Below are positions 44,615-55,057 of a stretch of DNA of 64,000 nt, piece after piece. How positions within the stretch are numbered: the first letter of the stretch is position 1; each line of letters starts with the position of its first letter. Made by a program: the position numbers and the translations under genes. Below the pieces are notes generated by a model, which made no database searches, had not been told where the DNA came from, and saw only the letters and a program-made list of their open reading frames with translations. Origin of the DNA: Rana temporaria (Eukaryota > Chordata > Amphibia > Anura > Ranidae); contig NC_053495.1 of NCBI RefSeq assembly GCF_905171775.1, forward strand, positions 112,850,614 through 112,914,613, read 5' to 3'.

Positions 44615-47328
44615 GGCCAGATCCACAAAAACCTGACGTAACTTAAAAAATCCAATTTAAGTTACACTGGCTTAAAGTTTCTACCTAAGTGCCTGATCCA
44701 CAAAGCACTTATCTAGAAAATTCAGGCTGTGTAACTAAAATTCCGCCGGCGCAAGGCGTTCCTATTCAAATGGGGCGAGTCCCATTTAAATGAGGCGCGC
44801 TCCCGCGCCGGCCGTACTGCGCATGCGCGTCGGCCGTACTGCGCATGCGCGAAGTTACGTTACGCCGAGTTTTGAGGATCGCGACGGCTTAAAGTTGCGT
44901 CGGGGAAAAAAAAAATGACAGCGGCATGCATTCCTGAGGGAGAACTCCATGCCCATTTTCAAAGAAAAAATCGGCATGGGTTCCCCCCCCAGGAGCATAC
45001 CAGGTCCTTAGGTCTGGTATGGGTTGTAAGGAGACCCCCCCACGCCGAAAAATTGACGTAGGGGGTCCCCCTACAATCCATACCAGACCCGTATCCAAAG
45101 CACGGTACCCGGCCGGCCAGGAAGGGAGTGGGGACGAGCGAGCGTCCCCCCCCCTCCTGAGCCGTGCCAGGACGCGTGCCCTCAACATGGGGGGGTTGGG
45201 TGCTCTGGGGCAGGGGGGCGCACTGCGGGCCCCCCCACCCCAGAGCACCCTGTCCCCATGTTGATGAGGACAGGACCTCTTCCCGACAACCCTTGCCATT
45301 GGTTGTCGGGGTCTGCGGGCGGAGGCTTATCGGAATCTGGGAGTCCCCTTTAATAAGGGGGCCCCCAGATACCGGCCCCCCACCCTAAGTGAATGGATAT
45401 GGGGTACATCGTACCCCTATCCATTCACCTGGAGGCAAAAAGTAAAAGTTAATAAACACACAACACAAGGCTTTTTAAAATAGTTTATTATTCTGCTCCG
45501 GACGCCCCCCCTGTCTTCGTTATTAGCTCAATTACCAGGGGGGGCTTCTTCTTCCGCTCTCCGGGGGTCTTCTTCCACTCTCCGGGGGTCTTCCGCTCTC
45601 CGGGGGGGCTTCTCCGGACTCCGGGGGGGCTTCTCCGGACTCCGGGGGGCTTCTTCCATCTTCTCCCCTCTTCCGCTCTTGACTCGGCGAACCCCGGTTC
45701 TTCTTCAGCTCTCCGGTGCCTTCTTCTTCAGCGCTGGCTGCCTGCTATGTTTGTGTGTTAGCTCGATTTCAAACAGGCAGCCAGCGCGGTCTTCTGTGGT
45801 GTCAGGGTCTTCTGGTCTTCTGTTCTTCCGATGTTGCCTCGTCGCCTGTTGTCGCTGTAATGATGGAAGCGCGCCTTGCATCCCATTTATATAGGCATCA
45901 CCGTCCCATCATGCTCCGGTAGGTACCCACGTGGTGGGTGCCTACCCACGTGCACCCACCACGTGGGTACCTACCGGAGCATGATGGGACGGTGATGCCT
46001 ATATAAATGTGATGCAAGGCGCGCTTCCATCATTACAGCGACAACAGGCGACGAGGCAACATCGGAAGAACAGAAGACCAGAAGAGAAGATGACGCCACA
46101 GAAGACCGCGCCGGCTGCCTGTTTGAAATCGAGCTAACACACAAACATAGCAGGCAGCCAGCGCTGAAGAAGAAGGCACCGGAGAGCTGCAGAAGAACCG
46201 GGGTTCGCCGAGTCAAGAGCGGAAGAGGGGAGAAGATGGAAGAAGCCCCCCGGAGTCCGGAGAAGCCCCCCCGGAGTCCGGAGAAGCCCCCCCGGAGAGC
46301 GGAAGACCCCCGGAGAGTGGAAGAAGACCCCCGGAGAGCGGAAGAAGAAGCCCCCCCTGGTAATTGAGCTAATAACGAAGACAGGGGGGGCGTCCGGAGC
46401 AGAATAATAAACTATTTTAAAAAGCCTTGTGTTGTGTGTTTATTAACTTTTACTTTTTGCCTCCAGGTGAATGGATAGGGGTACGATGTACCCCATATCC
46501 ATTCACTTAGGGTGGGGGGCCGGTATCTGGGGGCCCCCTTATTAAAGGGGACTCCCAGATTCCGATAAGCCTCCGCCCGCAGACCCCGACAACCAATGGC
46601 AAGGGTTGTCGGGAAGAGGTCCTGTCCTCATCAACATGGGGACAGGGTGCTCTGGGGTGGGGGGGCCCGCAGTGCGCCCCCCTGCCCCAGAGCACCCAAC
46701 CCCCCCATGTTGAGGGCACGCGGCCTGGCACGGCTCAGGAGGGGGGGGGACGCTCGCTCGTCCCCACTCCCTTCCTGGCCGGCCGGGTACCGTGCTTTGG
46801 ATACGGGTCTGGTATGGATTGTAGGGGGACCCCCTACGTCAATTTTTCGGCGTAGGGGGGGTCCCCTTACAACCCATACCAGACCTAAGGGCCTGGTATG
46901 CTCCTGGGGGGGAACCCATGCCGGTTTTGTTTTTTACAAATTGACGTGGAGTTCTCCCTCGGGAAAGCATACCAAATGCCGTCGCTGCAATGGGCCTTTA
47001 CAAGGTGTGACTAACTTTACACTTTGTAAAACGAGCCCTAATTTTACACTTGCAAAATAACACTTACGGCGCAAAAAAGAAGCTAGAAAGCTTTGTGGAT
47101 CGCCTTAAGTGCTAATTTGCATACTAGCAACGGCATTTCGACTCGAAATGCCCCCAGCGGCGGATGCGGTACTGCATCCTAAAATTAGGCAGTGTAATTC
47201 AATTACACATGCCGGATCTTCTGTGTAACTTTGGAAAAAGCCTTTTGAGGATCGTTTCCAAAGTTACACACAGACTGAACAGCACTTAAGTCGGAGTATC
47301 TCTTTTGAGGATCTGGCCCTAGGTGTGT
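44615..47328. repeat. Copy 7 of the ~700-bp MITE family, split by a 2.07-kb palindrome
   Basis: Left end GGGGCCAGATCCACAAAAACC and right end TTTTGAGGATCTGGCCC (here shortened) are those of the copy at 41861-42567. The core is interrupted at about 44915 by the palindromic element, and the MITE resumes near 46986. Confidence 0.85.
44916..46985. mobile_element. 2.07-kb near-perfect palindrome with mirrored TATA and AATAAA signals
   Basis: Two arms of about 1030 bases are inverted around a centre near 45945 (GGTACCCACGTGGTGGGTGC). Each arm, read outward, has TATATAAA (- strand 45886-45893; + strand 46000-46007), a GC-rich stretch with CCGGAGTCCGGAGAAGCC repeats, AATAAA (- strand 45484-45489; + strand 46406-46411), then a block with ACCCCATATCCATTCAC and CAACATGGGGACAGGG. 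That last block recurs at 61700-61870. No protein is recognisable. It is a fold-back type element with two divergent promoter-like arms. Confidence 0.85.
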
Positions 47329-47539
47329 GCCTTTTTTTGAACTGTCTGGCTTATGTGAACATATCTAGCAATTACTCAAATCACTCCTTATGCCTGTTAG
47401 CATGTGTAATTTGTACAGGTGATTTTCCTCTATAGCCTTGACTGCTAAGATCAAGCAAAGGCATAACAGTAGTTTACTCATCTTTTGAAATTAGCTGTAC
47501 TTTCTTGCATTGGCTGGCATGTATCCACGTCACTTTACA

Positions 47540-50031
47540 GAGTAGCAGTTGTCAGGAACACTTGGTAGGGTCCTTCGAACTTTGGTCCCAAAGGTACTTT
47601 CACATGTACTTTTACTAGGACCCAATCAACTGGCTGTAAATCATGTGGTCCAGTTACTTGACTGGATCTGGAATTGAATCAAAAACAAACTTGTGCATTG
47701 CAGTTAGTTGCTTGCAGTAAAGAGTTACATAAAAAACAAAATCATTATACATTACAGCAGTCTTATGTGGAAAATACAACCCTGCCTTAGGTGGGCTCAG
47801 AAAACAAAATCTCATAAGGGCTCAAGTTCTCTGACCTATACGTAGGGGTAATCCTGATGTTGTAAAGAACCTAAGGCAACAGTTCTGGTCATTGTTTCTT
47901 TATTGACCCATTTTCCCTTTTGCATTAATTTAGCTAGCCTGTCTTTAATGATTCCATTATATTTTTCTACCTTCCCTGAACTCTGAGGATGATAGGAGGC
48001 ATGGAAGGTCTGCTCAATTGCCAAATCCTTGCATGTAATTTGCATGGTCTTTCCAGTGAAATGTGTTCCTCTGTCATTCTCTATGGTTTCAGAGACTCCA
48101 AGCGGCATATTACTTCGGAAAGGAGTTTCTTTGCTGCTGTCTTGGCATTTGCTTTAGCCACCGGCCAGGCTTCTATTCAGCTTGAAACATGTCTACGCAC
48201 AACAAAACATATTGATATTGGCCCGATTTGGCCAATTGGATTAAATCAATCTGAAGTCTTTGGAAAAGGAAGTGACTTGGCCCAATGTCTGTGTTACTCT
48301 GGTCGGTTTTCCTGGGTTATTTATAGCACAGATTATCAACTAAGGCCCGGATTCACGAAACACTTACGCCAACGTATTTCGAAATACGCCGCGTAAGTGT
48401 AAATATGCGCCGTCGTATCTATGCGCCGGACTCTGAAACCAAGATACGCCTGAAAATAGGCTTCATCCGACCGATGTAACTTTCCTACGCCGGCCTATCT
48501 TGGGCGCATATTTACGCTGGCCGCAAGTGGCGCTCCCATTGATTTCCTATTCACATATGCTAATGAGGGAGATACGTCGATTCACAAACTTAAATGTGCC
48601 CGGCGCATAATATACGCAGTTTACGTAAGTTGTATGCCCGGCGTAAAGTTATTTCCCATATAGGAGGCGCAAGTCATGCAAACGTATGGACCAGGGAACA
48701 CAGCTGTCGTATTTTACGTAGTTTACTTAGTACGTGAATAGGGCTGGGCGTAGGTTACATTCACGTTGTAGGCAGTGATCCGTCGTATCTTAGGGAGTAG
48801 TTTCAACGTGATTCTGAGCATGGGCACTGGGATATGTCCATGGGACGGTGCATGTGCCATTCGTTTTAAGTACTTCTATGACGCTTGGCCCATCATTTGC
48901 ATGGGGTCACGCCTCATTAGCATGGCTCACGGCCACTTCCACCTACGACGGCTTACGCAGAGGAAACCCAACGTATCTTTAACAGCGAGTGGGAGCGAGT
49001 GCTTTGTGAATTCGGCGTAGCGTAAAAGAGATACGCTACGCCGGCATAAATATACGCCAATGTATGTGAATCTGGGCCAAAGTCTTGACATGCATTTCTG
49101 GAGTATCGAATAAACCATCCAGCCTTGCTTACGTTTCTCTCCATTGCCTTAGGGCATACATGACTCAGTCCATGAGCTAGTGGCATGATCATCTTCTCCG
49201 TTTGAGGTGGGACACATATTCCATTTTTCTTGCACAAAAATCCATCTTGATCCTTCTTTGCTCCGCCCCTTTACATGATCTTATACCAATCATCAGGTGC
49301 AGATTCTTGCAATTTTTTAATCAGTTCCTTTACTTTAAGTATTTGTTCTCTTATTTTCCTTCAATCTGTTACGGGCTTCTTCTTATTCCTTTGCAAAATC
49401 AGTGATTAGAGTCATGATTGCTTCCATTGGTGTTTCAGCAGTCATCCTGGCAGTATGATCAGACAACTGGTTTCCTTTTTCTTCTTTGGTTGTCCTCCAG
49501 TATGTGCCTTGACTTTCAGGATGGCTACTTCTTTTGGAAGGGTTACTGCTTCAAAAATTTCTTGAACATATTTCCCATTTTGAATTGGTTTTCTTGCAGC
49601 AATTGGTTCTCTTTCAGCAAGTGAATCTTCTGTTCTTCCTTATGGGTCCATAATCATGGACTACTTCGAGAGCATACTTGCTATCAGTGTAGATGTTGGC
49701 TGTGTGATCCTTTGCGGTCTCACATGCTCTTGTGAGTGCTACCACTTTGGCATCCTGCTCCGAAAGTGATGAAGGGAATAGTTGGGTCTCAATCACTTCC
49801 TCCAATGTTGTCACCGCATATGCCATTCTTGGGACTCCATCTTTGTACAGGTGTGAACCGGATCAGATCAGAATTTTCAAGAGGAGTGTCCTTTACTAAG
49901 GAGATTTTCTGCATTTCTTCCTCCATAAGTTTTAAGCAGATTTGGTCAACCTCCTCTTTGAGGTCCCCTCTCTCTAGGAAAACAAACTGGCAGGCTTGAT
50001 TGTAGTACATCTTTTCGCTTCTATTTCTCCT
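47540..50031 (-). pseudogene. Endogenous retrovirus pol remnant (RNase H and integrase), class I-like
   Basis: Read on the - strand from 50031 leftward. An RNase H fragment at about 49614-49900 keeps NIYTDSKYAL, but has Lys where the catalytic Glu is expected (AKVVALT), and its frame breaks near 49850. The integrase zinc region is at about 49090-49200 (HGLSH, then a Cys). The integrase core is at 47836-48300 (ENDRGTHFTG with Asp, HPQSSGKVE with Glu). The C-terminal LSPYEILF and GPKFEGPYQVF pattern is at 47550-47830. The GPY-type end points to a gammaretrovirus-like (class I) lineage. A MITE at 48347-49080 splits the integrase. No intact gene remains. Confidence 0.85.
48347..49080. repeat. Copy 8 of the ~700-bp CpG-rich MITE family, inside retroviral integrase
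   Basis: Ends GGCCCGGATTCACGAAACAC and GTATGTGAATCTGGGCCA, with TACGCCAACGTA/TACGCCGGC words inside. It separates the integrase zinc region from the catalytic core, so it is younger than the provirus. Confidence 0.88.
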
Positions 50032-50440
50032 TAGGCCCATTTCACATGTGCGGACCGTATGTCCGCATTTTCATCCATTCGTTTGCGGATGAAAACGGGA
50101 CATACATTGGTCCCTATGTGATTGCGGGTGTCAGCGGATGAACATCTGCTGACACCCGTAATCACCCGCCTCCGCAAAGATCCAATTTTGCGCACGGAAG
50201 AAAATCCTATTTTTTCTTCCGTCTACGGATCGGATCGGATGAACACGGACACACGGTCCGTGTTCATCCGATCCCCCCATAGGGGAGAGCGGAGAAAAGA
50301 CAGGGCGGTCCCTGCACAGTGTGCGGGGACCGCCCTGTCAGCCGACGGCTCAGCGGGGATTTTACGGAGCGATCCCCGCTGACCTGACAGATACACGGAG
50401 GCGGATCATTACTGATCCGCCCCGTGTGAAAGGGCCCTAA
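50032..50440. mobile_element. MITE with TTAGGCCCATTTCACA / TGTGAAAGGGCCCTAA ends
   Basis: Inverted ends flank CpG-rich sequence with internal hairpins (GTCCGTGTTCATCCGATC near 50256; GACAGGGCGGTCCC near 50299). It separates the retroviral RNase H remnant from the RING pseudogene. TTA/TAA at the edges would suit a Harbinger-type element, but this is not proven. Confidence 0.7.
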
Positions 50441-51038
50441 TTCAAGCAGTATTGCTTCATAACATCCATTCCAAAGCATATCTTCTCTTTTGTACAGCAC
50501 CACTGGCACAGGTTGCAGCTGCAGTTTTCTTTTTGTGTTCTTGTCACAACATGGTTCTTGGTGCATCCACCAATCGGATCTATTTCATACACGGTTTAAA
50601 AGCGTTTGCGGTCAACAGGGCAGGATGAAGAGGTTTCACACCATTTAGGAATGCAGGATATACAGAAAACGTGACAACAATCTTCTGGAAAGCCATCCTT
50701 CACGGAAAGACTGTTCAGACAAATTGGAAACCTCTTAGTTGAACCTAATGCTAAAGTACTGGCACCAGTCCCATCTTTGCTTTTGTCACCATCTTTTTCT
50801 TCATGTTGCTGGTCTTTCAGATGAGCATAAGCATTTGCTCCTCATCCTTCCCACTAAACCTAATAATGTGATTTATCTCAGCAGGGTCAGAAATTAATGC
50901 AACCATAAAATCACCATCCAAACAAAGGCTATCGTAGCTTTGATTCCTCAACTGCAATTCTGTTATTCTATCATCTGTTAGTTGTGGAAAGCGTAATGTT
51001 ACAAAAGCGTCTTTACCGTCCATCTCAGACAAAGACAT
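50441..51038 (-). pseudogene. RING-finger protein pseudogene (SCAF11/PHRF1-type RING)
   Basis: On the - strand the segment at about 50600-50740 encodes RFPICLNSLSVKDGFP, then DCCHVFCISC, then SSCPVDRKRF, followed at once by an in-frame TAA. This is a RING finger with the CPVDR ending seen in SCAF11 and PHRF1; the first zinc ligand Cys is Phe here. An upstream frame (50817-51038, starting MSLSEMDGKDAFVTL) is in another phase and may belong to the same gene copy. Lack of splice-like gaps suggests a retrocopy, but no poly(A) tail was found. The parent gene is not certain. Confidence 0.6.
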
Positions 51039-51420
51039 AATGAGCTAGTATGACTAGCATACTAGCTCATAATGCATTACTTACCTTAGATCGAAGCTCC
51101 CGAAGCCGTCCTTGTCTTCCCCTCCAGCCGCAGCCATCTCTCGCCTCGGCGCTGTGATTTGCCAGAGCGGCGATGACGTCACTCCGTGTGCGCGAGCCGC
51201 CAAAGCCGGCATTCTACATTCAGAAAACTGCCATTCTCAGTGCACCTGTGCCATTGTCTACGGCGCGCATGCACCGAAGACAACATTGCATTCTCTTTGG
51301 TAAATATCTCCTAAACCGTGTAGGTTTAGGAGATATTGCAAACATCTAAAGGTAAGCCTTAATCTAGGCTTACCTGTAGGTGAAAGTTGTAATGGAGGGT
51401 TTACTTCCATTTTAAATCTC
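51039..51420. repeat. MITE-like repeat related to 60203-60609
   Basis: It starts with the perfect palindrome around ATGAGCTAGTATGACTAGCA (51040-51075) and includes the GGTTTAGGAGATATT and TAGGCTTACCTGTAGGTG blocks. These appear in the other orientation at 60231-60320 (AGGCTTACCTGTAAGTG, GGTTAAGGAGATATTTG). Confidence 0.65.
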
Positions 51421-51436
51421 ATCACATTAGCATTCT

Positions 51437-51800
51437 TATGCCGCATACACAATCGGATTTCTACTCAAGCTTGGCTTGCATACACACGGTCACACAAAAG
51501 TTCTCTGAACTTTCGACCGTCAAGAACGTGGTGATGTACAACACTACGATGAGCCGAGAAAATTAAGTTCAATGTTTCCAAGCATGCGTCGAATTGTTTC
51601 CGAGCATGCGTCGGAATTGTGCGCGCCGGAATTGCTACAGACGATCGTAATTTCCGATTGAATTTTTTTCCGTCAGAAGATGCAAAGAACCAGTTCTCAA
51701 ATTTTTGCTGTCGGAAATTCCGACTGGAAAAGTCAGATGGAGCATACACACGGTCGGAATTTTCTTGTCGGAAATTCCGACCGTGTGTACGGGGAATTAC
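51437..51800. repeat. MITE with GCCGCATACACA ends
   Basis: It begins TGCCGCATACACAATCGG and ends GACCGTGTGTACGGGG, with internal words TCGGAATTTTCTTGTCGG and CCGACAAGAAAATTCCGA-type inversions. Same end type as 4009-4400 and 53283-53712. Confidence 0.65.
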
Positions 51801-52850
51801 AGCCTATCCTGAAATCTCTGTTCCTCTCAGATTTTTCTGTCAGTGAATCACTTACTTGTGAAGATAATATACTTATTTCCTCCTCTAAAGAAACTTGCCT
51901 TTCTCCACTTTCATGTTTATTATCTACTAATCACCAATAACCTTCTGATAACTTCTGGCATGCTAAAAAAGTTAATCAACCCAGTCTTGTATATCATTCA
52001 CATTTAAACATCACATGTTATACTAGTAATTTCATAGCTGGTCAAGAGTTAACATTTTACAGGCAGTCTCTCACACAGGAATTTGTCCATCGAAGAAGCA
52101 GAATTAAGGGGGGGTCAAAGGGGGAAGCTGGAACCCCATTTCACTTCTCCTTAAAAATGATTTCTTAGTTTAACTTACAAAGACTTCGATCTTACAAAGG
52201 CTTCTATCTTTCTCATATACCATTTTTGTTTAAAACATTTATATAACACTTGCATTGCCTGGTCTAATTCTCTAATTTTGACAGGCTCATAACTAGTTAA
52301 AGTTTCATCACGTTGCATACTTTACAAAATCCAGTATTGTACACACCTAATCACCTTATTCAACTCTGCATGTCAGTCATAGGACTTACTTGTGCCACTT
52401 ATTCTACCTCTCCCGGTTTGAAAGGTCCATGGGAGCACCGGACTCCCAAGCTAGAGTCCCCACTCTGGAGTCTCTACTTTAAAAATGTGTGGATCGTCAC
52501 CCAAAATTTCTCCTGGGCCACACACAGTAGCCGTCAAATGGCACTTTATTACACTTGCCACACAGGCCTGTACTGTTGCCACATAGGCATCACTCGCCAC
52601 ACAGGCTCTCTACTACAGTCCTCTGGTCAGACCTTCTCACAAGTCTCATAAATCTATTGACACCCCAAGCATAGAAACAAAACATCAACATTGATAATTA
52701 TTTCTGCAACAAGTGAAGTAGAGGAGTTATTTGGGTCAAACTGTGTAACATCAGCATTACTCTGGTTTGCATTACATGTTATCTCACCATCTCATCAACA
52801 GCATAAGACTCCTTTAGCCAATGGACCCCAGACACTGACTAATTACTCAC
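51801..52850. other. Unassigned stretch between pol remnant and retroviral leader
   Basis: By position on the - strand this should hold gag and protease/RT of the provirus, but I recognise no such frame. A purine-rich run (TTAAGGGGGGGTCAAAGGGG, about 52106) is present on the + strand. It may be deleted or replaced provirus sequence. Confidence 0.35.
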
Positions 52851-52951
52851 CACGGAGAGCAGAATAAGTAATTATAACAGTTTCTTACTGTGGCCGCTTG
52901 TCTGCTCAGCGTGAGTTTCCTGTCTCTCTGGCCGGGAGCCCAATGTACTGT

Positions 52952-52971
52952 ATCCGAGTCAAAAGGCACCA
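52952..52971 (-). promoter_or_regulatory. tRNA-His-like retroviral primer binding site
   Basis: The - strand reads TGGTGCCTTTTGACTCGGAT next to the U5 end. It matches the 18-base complement of the tRNA-His 3' end, except for a short insertion or substitution after TGGTGCC. A GT-type donor-like sequence (CGTGGTGAGTAA on the - strand) lies about 100 bases further in. It fixes the provirus orientation as -. Confidence 0.6.
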
Positions 52972-53156
52972 AATAAGATATTCAGATGAGATAGTAGATC
53001 CAGATCTTTGTAAAAGATTATTAGATGCTTTATTGTATAAAAACACTGCAGTGGAGAGACACAACACAGACAGACTTCCATCTTTACCAGGTGGAACTAA
53101 GCGGGAAGTGTCTCTGACTTAAAAACATCAAATTCAACAATATATACTCTATGAAT
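52971..53156 (-). mobile_element. Endogenous retrovirus 5' LTR fragment (TATA-R-U5)
   Basis: Matches 43869-44054 over 186 bases with about a dozen differences, including the AATAAA and the TATATATT region. Beyond 53156 the U3 side is unrelated to the other copy. The adjacent tRNA-like primer site supports an upstream LTR of the - strand provirus. Confidence 0.6.
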
Positions 53157-53282
53157 GTGCATAAGCACTAGGCGAGGGAGGGAGGCAAAAAGGGAGTAAG
53201 CTGCTGCTTCTTATCTGGCGGTGAAGGTCATCTTAGACTGAAAACTTCTTTGTCTAGCAAGAAAGTCTATTACAAATTCTTA

Positions 53283-53712
53283 TGCCGCATACACACCATC
53301 ACTTTATGTGATGAAAAAAAACGACATTTTCTGTGAAGTAAAAAACAACGTTTTTGAAACTTCAATTTTCAAAGACGAAGTTGCCTACACACCATCGTTT
53401 TTTCACAATGCTCTAGCAAAGCGAGGTTACGTTCCACCACGTTTTTCCATTGAAGCTCGCTTCATAACTAGCTTCTGGGCATGCGCTGGTGTAAAAACAT
53501 AGTTTTTTGCTACACACTGTCAATTTCTGTGAAGTAAAAAACGACGTTTTGAAAAACGACACATAAAATTGAAGCATGCTTCAATTTTTTTTTTGTCGTT
53601 TTTACAAGACATAAAACAACGTTTTCCCCCACACACGGTCATTTAAAGTGACAATTTTAAAAACGCCGTTTTTTTTCATCACATAAAGTGATGGTGTGTA
53701 CGCAGCATTAAA
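53283..53712. repeat. MITE with GCCGCATACACACCATCAC ends
   Basis: Left TGCCGCATACACACCATCAC and right GTGATGGTGTGTACGCAGCA are inverted, with further mirrored blocks (TTTATGTGATGAAAAAAAACG and TTTTTTTTCATCACATAAA in shortened form). Non-coding palindromic element. Confidence 0.85.
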
Positions 53713-53721
53713 ATGATAGTC

Positions 53722-53722
<1 letters not shown>

Positions 53723-53766
<44 letters not shown>
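53723..53766. repeat. (TA)n microsatellite
   Basis: About 43 bases of pure TA repeat. Confidence 0.97.
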
Positions 53767-53769
<3 letters not shown>

Positions 53770-54381
53770 CATTATCAGACCCCTATAATTCTACTCAACA
53801 CTCTTCGCTAATCCGCTTCCTCAGGACACACATAGGGGTGATATAAGAAGAAACAGGCCTCACTTGTCTGAGTACGAGCACGTGTACAAAAAAAATCTCT
53901 GCTGGGCAGGCACCAGGGCAACAGAACAGATCAGAGCAGAGCAGTCTAACACATATGTGGGCAAATGTAAACAAGGAGTTGATAATGTTAAACTGTATCC
54001 TCGAAAGCTCCCATAAGCTTAGAGGTCAGCAGATAAAAAGATGTAAAGTAGCTGCACAATATATATATATATGCCAGACGATAACAGTTATAAATGGAAA
54101 GGCAGCAGCCAAATTGCCATAGCTTTACATCGACCAAAGGGCTATTCACAGTAAGTCCCAGAGAGCAAGCTTGCACTCAGGGAGAGGGAGCCAGAAGGTG
54201 ACCCAGAGTGACATCAGTATTTGTATTCTTCTACGTTGTCATAATAAATCACTGAGATCTTTCATATTTAATTTTTATATATATTTTTTAAACTTTGTCT
54301 TTCCTTTGCAACAACTATTTCCCTCTCTATATTGCATTCCAGACTGATATGCACAATAATAAAGTTATCTTCTCTTTACAG
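53767..54381. other. Intron before exon 6, nothing recognised
   Basis: Contains CACTCTTCGCTAATCCGCTTCCTCAGGACA, which looks like a repeat fragment in part, and a short (TA)n near 54060. The polypyrimidine tract and TTTACAG acceptor of exon 6 close it. Confidence 0.45.
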
Positions 54382-54579
54382 AGCCGTGTACAGTATCTGT
54401 GCTGGATATGAAAGAAAGAAATGTGGATCTTCAGTGGCATTTTGAGATCAATTCAAAATTCTTACACGGTGATATGGTGGAATTTAAATGCATGGATGGA
54501 TTTGACACATCAACACATTCTGAACTAAAAGGGTTGTGTCAAAACGGTCACATTTTATATCCAAGTTGCAGTATAAAAG
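54382..54579 (+). CDS. Factor H-like sushi exon 6 (internal CCP20-like)
   Basis: A 198-base exon after TTTACAG and before GTAAAA, phase 1-1. Cysteines in EPCTVS, EFKCMDGF, GLCQNGH and YPSCS. It lacks the usual W after the third cysteine and has LQWHF early in the module and YPSC at the end. That is the signature of the last factor H module (CCP20), which in known proteins binds sialic acid and glycosaminoglycans. Here it does not end the protein. The frame continues across an 82-base intron into another CCP19-like exon. Confidence 0.93.
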
Positions 54580-54661
54580 GTAAAAAAATAAACCACAAGC
54601 TTTACTCTCCACGCATTGTGATTCGATTTGCATTATAAACACATTACCTTTACTTCTTCAG

Positions 54662-54841
54662 GTACACTGAAGTCATGTGGCACTTCTCCTGTTGTGACGC
54701 ATAGCACAGTTAACTCATCACAGAAAGTTTATTTGTCGGGATCTGTGGTTATTTACCAGTGCTCAGAGCATTACTACTTGAATGGAAAAAGCATGGTGCG
54801 CTGCTCCAACGGACTATGGGAAGATCCACCCATCTGCATTG
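54662..54841 (+). CDS. Factor H-like sushi exon 7 (second CCP19-like)
   Basis: A 180-base exon after TTCAG and before GTAAGA, phase 1-1. Cysteines in KSCGTSP, IYQCSEHY, VRCSNGLW and PPICI. SGSVVIYQCSEHYYLNGKSMV resembles exon 5 and CCP19 of factor H. It precedes the terminal CCP20-like exon 8. The intron before it (54580-54661) is only 82 bases, the one very short intron of the gene, and holds no transposon. Confidence 0.93.
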
Positions 54842-55057
54842 GTAAGATTAATCTGTCACATCCTTCAGTATTGTACAGAATATTTCAGGCACAGCCCTTT
54901 AAAGACACTGTTAGGCCCCAGGAAAATTGTATGTTTATAAAGCACCATATCACAGTTCTCACTTGAAAACAGGACTGTTATTTTTTTTTTTATTAATATA
55001 GACAATTTGGGACATTGCACTATTAAATATCTCATACATCCACACACCAGAGTCATG

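Noticed and set aside
44889..47060. Proline/arginine-rich frames in the palindrome, present twice in mirror image
   Set aside because: The same GC-rich frames appear on both arms because of the inversion. No domain was recognised and codon use looks like non-coding GC-rich sequence.
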